Shown: positions 7,932 to 14,938, counted from the first letter of the stretch. The stretch is DNA of 16,006 nt from Clostridia bacterium (GCA_017520365.1 JAFXFQ010000085.1:1-16006); one strand, 5' to 3'. Numbers and translations: made by a program. Notes: generated by a model not told the origin, from the letters alone.

Positions 7932-7951
7932 ATCATGGAGTGTTTAATACT

Positions 7952-8728
7952 ATGGACAAAATCAAAATACTTATTGCAGATGAGAACACAGAATGCAGAA
8001 GATCCTGCAAGGAAGCTTTACTGAGAGCAGGAGCGCGCAATGTTGACGAGGCATCAAACGGTGAGGATGCGCTGAGCTACATACAAAAGAACCACCCTGA
8101 CATCGTTATCTGCGACGTATGGCTCTCAAAGCTTGACGGCATCGGACTTATCAGGCAGGCTGTTACCGCCGACTACGGTCATGACAAGGCTCCTGCATTT
8201 ATAGTCGTTTCCTTTGTCACTTATCAGAATATATTTATTGAAGCGGCAAGGGCCGGCGCTGCTCTTTGTCTCCCGAAGCCCCTTGATTATGCAAGCCTTG
8301 CTGAACACATCGAATCAATTTACAGAGCAAGAGCGGAGGGCAGCATTGCCGCCGGCTCAGTTAATTCCGCTCCCCCCGACATTGAGGCTCAGGTCACAAA
8401 GATCATTCACCAGATAGGCGTTCCCGCCCACATCAAGGGATATCAGTATCTGAGGACCGCAATACTTATGACCATCAACGACAACGAGATAATCAACTCT
8501 GTTACTAAGGTGCTTTACCCTTCAGTTGCAAAAAAATACGCAACGACCACGTCAAGAGTTGAGCGAGCTATCCGCCACGCCATTGAGGTTGCCTGGGATC
8601 GGGGCGACATTGACACTCTTAACTCATATTTCGGCTACACAATTCAGAACAACCGTGGAAAGCCTACAAACTCCGAGTTCATAGCTATGATCGCAGACAA
8701 TCTGAGGTTGAAGTACAAGATTCACTGA
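7952..8728 (+). CDS. spo0A: Sporulation master response regulator Spo0A
   Basis: The 258-residue protein has a receiver domain (about 1-125) and a Spo0A DNA-binding domain (about 150-258). Receiver residues are Asp10/Glu11, phospho-acceptor Asp55 (ICDVWLSKLDG), Ser in VVS, and Lys in LPKPLD. The C-terminal part is almost textbook: IIHQIGVPAHIKGY, YLRTAILMTINDNE, KKYATTTSRVERAIRHAIEV (recognition helix) and KPTNSEFIAMIAD. I chose ATG at 7952 because GGAG (7937-7940) sits upstream and MDKIKILIADE matches the family start; a GTG at 7940 would add four residues and lacks a Shine-Dalgarno. Phosphorylated Spo0A binds 0A boxes (TTCGACAA-like) and activates early sporulation genes. The usual upstream partner spoIVB is not adjacent. 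Its last 7 bp overlap the convergent hydrolase gene. Confidence 0.96.
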   Translation: MDKIKILIADENTECRRSCKEALLRAGARNVDEASNGEDALSYIQKNHPDIVICDVWLSKLDGIGLIRQAVTADYGHDKAPAFIVVSFVTYQNIFIEAARAGAALCLPKPLDYASLAEHIESIYRARAEGSIAAGSVNSAPPDIEAQVTKIIHQIGVPAHIKGYQYLRTAILMTINDNEIINSVTKVLYPSVAKKYATTTSRVERAIRHAIEVAWDRGDIDTLNSYFGYTIQNNRGKPTNSEFIAMIADNLRLKYKIH

Positions 8729-9600
8729 TCCTTCAGCTCAACGCCTATTCCGTCTGTCACGAAGACCACGCTTCCCTCCTCATCGGTTCTGTAGTATTCA
8801 ATATTCAGTTTATTCAAAAGGTCAATTATCTCTCTGTGGGGATGACCATAGGAGTTATCCTCTCCGCACTGGATAACGGCAAACTCGGGGTCGACCGCCT
8901 TAACAAAGCTTTCATGATTAGACGTGCTTGAGCCGTGGTGGCTCACCTTTAACAGCTCTGACTCTATATCCTTTTTTGAAAATGCATCTACGATAGCCTT
9001 TTCGGAATTATGCTCAACGTCCCCCGTCACCATCACGGAAACGTCCATATAGGATATTCTTGCCACAATGCTGTAGTCATTTAGGTTTGTCATCTCGCCT
9101 GCCGGTGAGAGGATAGACAGATCAAGCTTTCCCGCTGCATAGGAATTACCTGCGAACGCTTCGATCACGTTTACGTTATTTTCGTCAAGGGCACAAAGCA
9201 AGCTGTCAAAAACCAATGTATCGGTAACAGCATCGCTCATAATTACGTTTTCTACGGATATATCCTCAAGTATCTGCTCTGCACCGCCTATATGATCCTC
9301 GTGAGGGTGGGTCAGCACAAGATAGTCGATAGTATCTGTATAGCTCTTTATATACTCGCTGGCATCCTTTGCACTTTCTCGCGGGCCGCAATCCACAACG
9401 ATCACATTTTCATCTGAGATGACCATAGTACAGTCACCCTGCCCCACGTCTACAAAATGGATCTCGCATTCTGCGTGAACCACCTTATGCTTGGGAGTGA
9501 ACAGAGCATCCACCAAGTAAAGCACGGCCAAGATCACGAAAACAACTGCCGATACTATCCCAAGTGCCTTTTCCTTGCGGTATCCTTTACTCTTTCTCAT
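8722..9600 (-). CDS. Membrane-anchored ComEC/Rec2-like metallo-beta-lactamase fold hydrolase
   Basis: The 292-residue protein has one N-terminal membrane segment (about 12-33) followed by a metallo-beta-lactamase domain. Metal ligands are visible in HPHEDHIGG (His98, His100, Asp102, His103), in VTGDVE and in SHHGS. The opening FVDVGQGDCTMVI and the SHHGS motif are typical of the hydrolase domain of ComEC. No ComEC competence domain or multi-pass channel is present, so it is the stand-alone extracytoplasmic form; a nuclease or phosphodiesterase activity is a guess from the family. ATG at 9600 is chosen because AAGGTG lies 7 nt upstream; an ATG at 9618 would add six residues (MIRCCI) but falls just 3 nt after the GHL10 terminator hairpin and has no ribosome site. 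It lies downstream of the GHL10 gene. Confidence 0.87.
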   Translation of the reverse strand: MRKSKGYRKEKALGIVSAVVFVILAVLYLVDALFTPKHKVVHAECEIHFVDVGQGDCTMVISDENVIVVDCGPRESAKDASEYIKSYTDTIDYLVLTHPHEDHIGGAEQILEDISVENVIMSDAVTDTLVFDSLLCALDENNVNVIEAFAGNSYAAGKLDLSILSPAGEMTNLNDYSIVARISYMDVSVMVTGDVEHNSEKAIVDAFSKKDIESELLKVSHHGSSTSNHESFVKAVDPEFAVIQCGEDNSYGHPHREIIDLLNKLNIEYYRTDEEGSVVFVTDGIGVELKDQ

Positions 9601-9620
9601 AATACAACACCTTATCATCT

Positions 9621-9649
9621 GAAAAAGCCGATCAATCGTCGGCTTTTTC
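9621..9649 (-). terminator. Hairpin terminator/attenuator at the GHL10 stop codon
   Basis: An 11-bp perfect stem (GAAAAAGCCGA at 9621-9631 with TCGGCTTTTTC at 9639-9649) has a 7-nt loop that includes the GHL10 TGA stop (9632-9634). On the minus strand the 3' arm ends CGGCTTTTTC, like an intrinsic terminator whose T-run is part of the stem. It would reduce readthrough into the hydrolase gene. Confidence 0.7.
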
Positions 9650-10933
9650 CTGTTTTTCAGTTCCGTAGAGCTCCATCAGCTCATTTATTATACCTTCTTT
9701 GTTATAGTATATCTCGCCGTATCCGTAGAAGATACTACCGCAATAGGTCTCCTGCTTACCTGCGGCAACCACCTGTGAGGTTATAATACCGGAGGGTGAT
9801 TCCCACTCGGAATACCTATAGGCTGCGTGGCTTACAAGGAGGGGGACCTTTGCCTCTGCAAGCATTCTTCCCCACCATTCAATAAGCTCGCCGTAAGGTG
9901 CCGCCTGAGTATTGTTTGTCCAATAAAGCTGGGGGGCAACGTAGTCGATATATCCCACCTTTGCCCATTCCAGGGTATCGCAGTAAATATCGTAGTAGGA
10001 CTGAGCTCCGCTTGTGCGGCTTCCGCTCTCGTCACCGTATCCGTTTTTCCATATACCGAAGGGTGAAACACCGAAAAGGCAGCTTTGATCTATCTCCTTA
10101 ACGGTTTTATAGCATTCCTCAATAAGTGTATTTACGTTGTTTCTTCGCCAATCGCCAATATCGTCAAAATTCTGTCCGTACTTTGCGTACGTTGCTGCAT
10201 CATCAAAATCGGCAATGGATTTTGTGCCGTCACTGTGGGTCTCATATACGGGATAGGGATAGAAATAGTCATCGAACACGATGCCCGCAACGTCATAATT
10301 CTCTACCACCTCACGGATACCGTTGCAGATAAGCTGACGGACCTTAGGATTTCCGCAGTCATAGTATATCTTACCGTCGGCATACTTTACTGCAAGTGAG
10401 GCATCTGCCTTGGCGGGATTTCCATCTGCAAGGGCATCAACAGTACCGCCTGTAGCAACTCTGAGAGGATTGATCCACGCATGGACACCGATACCTCTGT
10501 CCTTAGCCTTTTTAACAAGATAATCCAGGCAATCAAGAGTCAGCTCGCCGTTTGTGGAAAGATATTCGGAAACGGGAAATATCTCTGAATTATAAAGAGA
10601 ATCAGACGCCGGTCTCACCTGAAAGAAAATAGCGTTAAGGCCGATATCCGCCGCATTTTCAACGATACTGTCAAGCTCGCTTTTCAGCTGGATCTCACTG
10701 AGGTCGGGAGCAGAGGGGAAATTTGTATTTGAGACGGTTGCTATCCAGACTCCGTTAATGCTTTCAATTGCGGTAAACGTCTTTGTCTGCTCTTCTGCGG
10801 GAGGCGAGTTTTCCGGCTTTTTTCCAAGGGACAGAACAAGAACCATCACAATAGAGGCGACAACAAACACAGCAGCCACGCTTGTGATAAGTATCAGGGT
10901 CTTCTTATCCATTCCTTTCAGCTTTAACTTCAT
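9632..10933 (-). CDS. Membrane-anchored GHL10 (DUF187, YngK/DigH-type) glycosidase
   Basis: The 433-residue protein has a basic N-terminus, a transmembrane anchor at about 12-36, a short Pro/Glu-rich linker and a GHL10 TIM-barrel-like domain. Visible family motifs are GVWIATVSNTNFPS (61-74), IFFQVRPASDSLYNS, YLVKKAKDRGIGVHAWINPLR, and IVFDDYFYPYP, whose acidic residues are candidates for catalysis. A late YVAPQLYW stretch also fits. Within this family, E. coli DigH (YddW) cleaves denuded peptidoglycan glycan strands, so a cell-wall substrate is plausible; this is inference, not shown. ATG at 10933 follows AAAGGAGA at good spacing. It is the first gene of a probable two-gene unit with the ComEC-like hydrolase 31 bp downstream, separated by a hairpin. 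Confidence 0.88.
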   Translation of the reverse strand: MKLKLKGMDKKTLILITSVAAVFVVASIVMVLVLSLGKKPENSPPAEEQTKTFTAIESINGVWIATVSNTNFPSAPDLSEIQLKSELDSIVENAADIGLNAIFFQVRPASDSLYNSEIFPVSEYLSTNGELTLDCLDYLVKKAKDRGIGVHAWINPLRVATGGTVDALADGNPAKADASLAVKYADGKIYYDCGNPKVRQLICNGIREVVENYDVAGIVFDDYFYPYPVYETHSDGTKSIADFDDAATYAKYGQNFDDIGDWRRNNVNTLIEECYKTVKEIDQSCLFGVSPFGIWKNGYGDESGSRTSGAQSYYDIYCDTLEWAKVGYIDYVAPQLYWTNNTQAAPYGELIEWWGRMLAEAKVPLLVSHAAYRYSEWESPSGIITSQVVAAGKQETYCGSIFYGYGEIYYNKEGIINELMELYGTEKQEKADD

Positions 10934-10962
10934 TAATGTCTCCTTTATACAGTAGTTACTAA

Positions 10963-10968
10963 ATTATA
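10963..10968 (-). promoter_or_regulatory. -10 element upstream of GHL10 gene
   Basis: The minus strand reads TATAAT here, 29 nt ahead of the start codon. No good -35 lies at 16-18 nt, so activity may need an activator or be weak. Confidence 0.4.
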
Positions 10969-11068
10969 CTGACAATGCTAAAAATTATGATATCTTATTT
11001 TATCGCAAAACAGAATCCCCGTCAAGTATAAACAGAAAGAAAAAGGAGATGCCGTATTTGGATATTTT

Positions 11069-11097
11069 TGGACAGATACAGCATACGGAGATATAGT
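11069..11097 (+). promoter_or_regulatory. Candidate promoter for a structured non-coding RNA
   Basis: TGGACA (11069-11074) and TATAGT (11092-11097) lie 17 nt apart, each one mismatch from the sigma-A consensus. A start near 11104 would put the first hairpin (11110-11137) at the 5' end of the transcript. Confidence 0.5.
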
Positions 11098-11109
11098 ATT
11101 ACCTAAAGC

Positions 11110-11137
11110 GAAAAACCGCCCTGACGGGCGGTTTTTC
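11110..11137. terminator. Palindromic terminator hairpin, copy T1
   Basis: The 12-bp arms GAAAAACCGCCC and GGGCGGTTTTTC enclose the loop TGAC. A-run and T-run are both inside the stem, so it can act on either strand. The same 28 bp recur exactly at 11381-11408. Confidence 0.75.
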
Positions 11138-11167
11138 CAGCTTGTCGATAAAGTTATCGACAAGCTG
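11138..11167. repeat. Perfect 30-bp inverted repeat
   Basis: Fourteen-base arms (CAGCTTGTCGATAA and its complement) surround only AG. It touches hairpin T1 with no gap. As RNA it would be a 13-bp stem with a 4-nt loop; as DNA it is a dyad with two TTGTCGAT half-sites resembling 0A boxes. Confidence 0.85.
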
Positions 11168-11271
11168 ACCCGGACTGTCGAGAAGGATGCAGAAGGTGCG
11201 ATTTGGGTATCGTCGGCGTACAAAGGTACGGCAGAGACTCAAATCGCAACTAAAAAGTCGCATTTAATAGT

Positions 11272-11310
11272 GAAATCCGCCGAAAACTCGGCGGATTTCT
11301 AACTTTTTTG
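11272..11310 (+). terminator. Intrinsic terminator in the intergenic region
   Basis: A 12-bp perfect stem (GAAATCCGCCGA at 11272-11283 with its complement at 11288-11299) with loop AAAC is followed by TAACTTTTTTG. No gene immediately upstream on the plus strand needs it, which supports an unannotated transcript ending here. Confidence 0.85.
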
Positions 11311-11380
11311 ATCTTTAAATACTTGTTTTTTGACTTGCCTTTTGTCGCGGCTTTTGTTCTGCGCCTTTTTCGACAGTATG
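11311..11380. other. Non-coding stretch between terminators
   Basis: No gene is seen. The plus strand is pyrimidine-rich with repeated CTTTT/CCTTTT units, and TTCGACAG at 11369-11376 resembles a 0A box at seven of eight positions. Confidence 0.5.
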
Positions 11381-11408
11381 GAAAAACCGCCCTGACGGGC
11401 GGTTTTTC
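11381..11408. terminator. Palindromic terminator hairpin, copy T2, ending the ABC exporter operon
   Basis: This is identical to the 28-bp hairpin at 11110-11137. It starts 17 nt after the ATPase stop codon on the minus strand and so most simply ends that operon. Confidence 0.85.
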
Positions 11409-11425
11409 ATATGTGCGCTGTAAGA

Positions 11426-12154
11426 TCAGAATGAATCTACAGTCTTCTTGTTGCCTCTGATGTAGTCGCGGTCGAGGGAGAGGATACCGTTATCCATACG
11501 GAAGATACGGTCTGCCTTAGCTGCGATATCAAGGTCGTGAGTTACCATCATAAGGGTCTGGCCACGGGTCTCACGGATCTTAAGGAGAAGGCGAAGAACC
11601 TCATCTGCGTTTGTACGGTCAAGGTTACCGGTAGGCTCGTCTGCGAAGAGGATCTGGGGGTTATTGATAAGAGCACGAGCGATCGCTACTCTCTGACACT
11701 GACCACCGGAAAGCTCACTGTGGAGGTGGTGGAGACGCTCGGAAAGGCCGAGGCACTCAACAAGCTCACGGAGAGACTCCTGATAGGAAGCATCAGACTT
11801 ATTACACATTACTGTGGGGAGGAGAATGTTCTCAAGAGCGGTGAACTGGGGGATAAGGTGATGCTTCTGGTAAATGAAGCCCATCTTCTCGCCTCTGAAT
11901 CGGCCAAGAGCATCTGCATTCATCTTTGTGATATCTGTGTCGTCGATGAGGATACGACCTGCGTTTGCACGGTCAAGACCTGCACAGATGTGGAGGAATG
12001 TGGACTTACCGGAACCGGAGGAGCCGATGATTGCAACGAACTCGCCCTTCTCGATCTTAATATTTGCGCGGTTTACCGCGGTGATAACGGAATCAGACTG
12101 TCTATACTGCTTAATTACGCTTTCAGTCTGAAGCATATATTCAGTTTTAGCCAT
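11426..12154 (-). CDS. ABC transporter ATPase, MacB/LolD type
   Basis: The 242-residue cytoplasmic ATPase energises the permease encoded just upstream. It has Walker A GSSGSGKST (44-52), Q-loop Gln96 in IYQKHHL, signature LSGGQ (148-152), Walker B ILFADEP with Glu173, D-loop NLD and switch His206 in MMVTHD. The IPQFTALENI stretch and overall length place it in the MacB/LolD/FtsE-like subgroup, which drives mechanotransmission or export with FtsX-fold permeases rather than bulk solute import. ATG at 12154 has AGGAAGGA about 8 nt upstream. It is second in the operon, 92 bp after the permease, the reverse of the more common order. The substrate cannot be read from the ATPase. Confidence 0.93.
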   Translation of the reverse strand: MAKTEYMLQTESVIKQYRQSDSVITAVNRANIKIEKGEFVAIIGSSGSGKSTFLHICAGLDRANAGRILIDDTDITKMNADALGRFRGEKMGFIYQKHHLIPQFTALENILLPTVMCNKSDASYQESLRELVECLGLSERLHHLHSELSGGQCQRVAIARALINNPQILFADEPTGNLDRTNADEVLRLLLKIRETRGQTLMMVTHDLDIAAKADRIFRMDNGILSLDRDYIRGNKKTVDSF

Positions 12155-12169
12155 TGTATAATCCTTCCT

Positions 12170-12184
12170 GACGGGTTATCCGTC
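12170..12184 (-). other. Small hairpin next to the ATPase ribosome-binding site
   Basis: GACGG and CCGTC form a 5-bp stem around a 5-nt loop immediately before the AGGAAGG sequence of the ATPase gene. It might affect translation or mRNA stability between the two cistrons, but such a short stem can arise by chance. Confidence 0.3.
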
Positions 12185-12246
12185 CTATCGTTTGGTTAAT
12201 TAATTTCAATATTTCTTTGTTATGCGAAGGTGGGTAGGATACGATA

Positions 12247-14838
12247 TTATTCGTCGTCCTTGCCGCCGCCGCCGTTTTCAAGTGAATAACGGTTCTTGAA
12301 GTAGCTCTTGTAGGGCAGGTATGCGGAGAAGAAGCCGCAGGACACAGACATTACGACTGCGATTACCAGAGCGTACCAAGGCATATAGAAGGTGTAACGG
12401 ACGTACTCGCCGGAGAAGCTGGGAACTATTACGTTATACGCATAGAACATAAGATAGCTTGCCAGGTAGGAAAGTACGATACTTACGATAAATGAAAGCA
12501 CTGACATACTGATACCACCGATGAGGTAGATCTTTCTGATGTCGCTTCCGTTTGCACCCATTGACTGGATAATATTGAACTCCTTCTCTCTCTTGAAGTA
12601 GTAGAGAATCTGAGAGAAGAACCAGATGATAGGTGATATGCAGAGGATAAGTACAGAGATAGCTACGTAGAGCTCGCTGTAATGCTCATCTTCCTTGATG
12701 TTGTTTTCTGCGAGCTGGTTAAGGTCGGTGACAACGATCGCTCCGGTAGAATTTCTTCTGTCCTCAGAGATCATTTTACGGAGTGCATTCTCGATGTAGG
12801 TGATGTGCTCATCTGTCATCTGGAATACGTCCTTTTCACCGTACTTAGCATCGTAGGTGTAAACATTAAGCTTTGTTGTGAGGGCCTCTCTGCCGGTAAT
12901 ATCCTTATATGCCGCGTTTACGTCAACCTTCTGGTTGGTTGCGGAGTTGTACTCCTGATGGTTAAGAACATAAACGGGAACACTACCGGAGGGGATGTCC
13001 TTAATTACTGCACAAACCTCAAGCTCTGTATACTTGTAGTAGTAGCACATGATCTGCGCACGGAGAAGGTTTGTACCGGTAAGGTTTGAGTCAACCTCTG
13101 TTGCCTGACCGATCTTTGTTGCAGCTACTATCTTATCGCCTTCTTTAAAGTTGAAGGTAGAGATGTTGGAGATAGAGTCACCAACGATTACGTACTGCTT
13201 TTCGGGTGTGCTTTCAAATATCTTGTTAACATCACCCTCAATGGTGTACTGACTGAGGAACGCAAGAAGGTCATCTCTGTTGTTGTTATCAACTGCCTTA
13301 TACACTACGTTGTTGGTTACCTTATAGGAGCCTTCACCCTCATAAGGCTTATCGGCAACGTCTTCTCTGTTGTATGCGATAAAGCCTGTAGCGAAGGGCT
13401 TTACATCCTTATTATTAACAAGGAGGAAAGACTGGATATATCTTGCCTCTGTTGTGGGGCCTTCCTTCTCATCAAGATCACCGGGCTTAGGTGTTGCGTT
13501 ACCTGTGGGCTCGATACCTGTGATAGCATTGAAGGTCTCGGAGAACTTTTCTCCGTCCTTATCGAATTTCTGAAGCTCTTCCTTGAAGTCTTCTCTGAAC
13601 TGTGCATTGATGCCCTGGATGCTTTCGCTGAAGCTTGCGCTGTAAGTATCTACTATCGTAGCCTCATCGTTGATCTCGATGGTAAACTGAGTTCTGGGAT
13701 AGTTAAGGTCTGTAGTATAGATGTTTGCAAGGTACAGACCGCAGATAAACAGTGCACAGAAGATGATCGCGGATGTAAGAAGCTGGATGTTATACTTTCT
13801 GAATCTCCAGAGAGAGTACATCTCGTAGTGTCCGGGGAAGGACTTGCCGAGAAGGTTGAAGGACTTTCTGGGAGAGGTTACAAGGTTGGAGTTGTCCTCT
13901 GTTACGATAAGGGACATAGGTCTGCGCTTAGACGTTACAAACATAGGCATGATAACGGAGATAAGCACTACCAATGTACTGAACACGAACAGAAGGAGTA
14001 TCATTGTAAAGTCAAATGCAAACTTAAATCCGGAGGGGAGGTAGATAAGGAATACCACCAGAGTGGACACAAGTGCCGCGGGGATAAAGGTTGCAAGCAT
14101 GATTACGAACATTTCCCAGAATGCGGTCGCAAAGAGCATCTTAAAGTCCGCACCGAAGGTCATGTAGATACCGTATGTAAACTTGTACTGATTCAGTCTG
14201 ATATTGTATATAGATGTCAGAAGGAATATGGACAGTGCAAGGAGAACAACCGCAATAACTGCAAAGGTTGCCGTGTTGGCTGCTACTCTGCTCTCGTAAT
14301 CGAGGAGGAGAGTTCTCTCTGTTGTGAAGTTGGGAGTTGCGTATCCAACCTCAAGAGAAGCAAGCTTTGATACGTAGTTCTTTTCAAAGCGGTCGCAGTA
14401 CTCCTTGATCTTGTCGATGCTCTGCATCTTACCTGTATCACGGTCGAGCTTACCGAAGCGGATAAACACATCGTACTCTTCCTTATTTTCTACTACGTTC
14501 TTTCTCACGATGGGAGGCATGCCGTCCTCTTCTGTGAGAATATAGTAGGTCTGTCTGTTCTTGTCGATGATACCGGCATCATTCTTACCGTACTCCTTGA
14601 GCCAGTCGTACTGACCGGGGGTAAGGTTTCTGATAACATAATGGTACTTGTACTCTTCTGCGATCTGATCATATGCAACGGAATTGTTATTCGTTGCAGA
14701 GATGGCCATCATTCCAAACAAAAGCTGGATAATGAAAATCGCGGCGAAGAAGCAGCTATACTGCTTAAAGTTGAAGAATACACTTTTAAATGCTATCTTG
14801 ATGTGGCGAGAAAGGTATTCCCAAATACGTTCAAACAT
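12247..14838 (-). CDS. FtsX-family ABC transporter permease with large extracytoplasmic domain
   Basis: The 863-residue membrane protein has likely transmembrane segments at about 28-47, 190-210, 236-266, 277-301, 351-374, 724-746, 772-800 and 820-842. FtsX-type coupling loops follow them (FTYGIYMTFGADFKMLF and EFNIIQSMGANGSDIRKIY), giving two FtsX modules. Extracytoplasmic regions span about 48-189 and about 375-720; the second is large. This matches permeases that pair with MacB/LolD-like ATPases, including Bce-type antibiotic-sensing exporters, though those usually sit beside a two-component system, which is absent here. The substrate is unknown. The ATG at 14838 lacks its own ribosome site; a strong AAGGAGG lies about 30 nt upstream and serves a short leader ORF instead. 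The C-terminus ends in a glycine/acid tail. Confidence 0.9.
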   Translation of the reverse strand: MFERIWEYLSRHIKIAFKSVFFNFKQYSCFFAAIFIIQLLFGMMAISATNNNSVAYDQIAEEYKYHYVIRNLTPGQYDWLKEYGKNDAGIIDKNRQTYYILTEEDGMPPIVRKNVVENKEEYDVFIRFGKLDRDTGKMQSIDKIKEYCDRFEKNYVSKLASLEVGYATPNFTTERTLLLDYESRVAANTATFAVIAVVLLALSIFLLTSIYNIRLNQYKFTYGIYMTFGADFKMLFATAFWEMFVIMLATFIPAALVSTLVVFLIYLPSGFKFAFDFTMILLLFVFSTLVVLISVIMPMFVTSKRRPMSLIVTEDNSNLVTSPRKSFNLLGKSFPGHYEMYSLWRFRKYNIQLLTSAIIFCALFICGLYLANIYTTDLNYPRTQFTIEINDEATIVDTYSASFSESIQGINAQFREDFKEELQKFDKDGEKFSETFNAITGIEPTGNATPKPGDLDEKEGPTTEARYIQSFLLVNNKDVKPFATGFIAYNREDVADKPYEGEGSYKVTNNVVYKAVDNNNRDDLLAFLSQYTIEGDVNKIFESTPEKQYVIVGDSISNISTFNFKEGDKIVAATKIGQATEVDSNLTGTNLLRAQIMCYYYKYTELEVCAVIKDIPSGSVPVYVLNHQEYNSATNQKVDVNAAYKDITGREALTTKLNVYTYDAKYGEKDVFQMTDEHITYIENALRKMISEDRRNSTGAIVVTDLNQLAENNIKEDEHYSELYVAISVLILCISPIIWFFSQILYYFKREKEFNIIQSMGANGSDIRKIYLIGGISMSVLSFIVSIVLSYLASYLMFYAYNVIVPSFSGEYVRYTFYMPWYALVIAVVMSVSCGFFSAYLPYKSYFKNRYSLENGGGGKDDE

Positions 14839-14857
14839 CGCTCTGCGGCACTGTCAT
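14831..14857 (-). CDS. Eight-codon leader ORF overlapping the permease start
   Basis: After AAGGAGG (14869-14875), the first ATG (14855-14857) opens the frame MTVPQSDV and stops at TGA (14831-14833). The permease ATG (14836-14838) lies inside its last codons, in another frame. No alternative permease start exists upstream, because an in-frame TGA precedes it. The layout suggests translation of the permease by reinitiation after the leader. A sequencing error near the start is an alternative. Confidence 0.45.
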   Translation of the reverse strand: MTVPQSDV

Positions 14858-14938
14858 AAACAGCGCTTCCTCCTTGAAAAAAATTGCCGTTGAAACGGGT
14901 AAATCGGCATAAATACCCCAACCCGAATACTTTATATA

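Larger units (their letters stand above)
11104..11310 (+). ncRNA. Candidate structured non-coding RNA of about 205 nt
   Basis: Between a plausible promoter and an intrinsic terminator, four stems follow one another: a 12-bp hairpin (11110-11137), a directly abutting 30-bp inverted repeat (11138-11167), and a long-range 12-bp stem with one G-U pair (11197-11208 with 11237-11248) enclosing a small CGTAC-AAAG-GTACG hairpin (11217-11230). The terminator (11272-11299) is the fourth. No convincing protein-coding frame covers it. It does not match a known RNA family that I recognise. A caveat is that the first hairpin itself looks like a terminator. A cis-acting or repeat-element role is an alternative. 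Confidence 0.4.

Noticed and set aside
7940..7951. Upstream GTG start for spo0A
   Set aside because: It has no ribosome site, overlaps the GGAG that serves the ATG at 7952, and adds residues not seen in the family.
10978..11223. 81-residue reading frame on the minus strand
   Set aside because: It crosses the terminator hairpin and the 30-bp inverted repeat, has no ribosome site, and has no recognisable domain; the frame is a by-product of structured DNA.
14881..14932. Transcription attenuator in the exporter leader
   Set aside because: CCGT and ACGG pair around TTCA ahead of a T-run (minus strand), but the stem is only about 4 bp, too weak to call a terminator.
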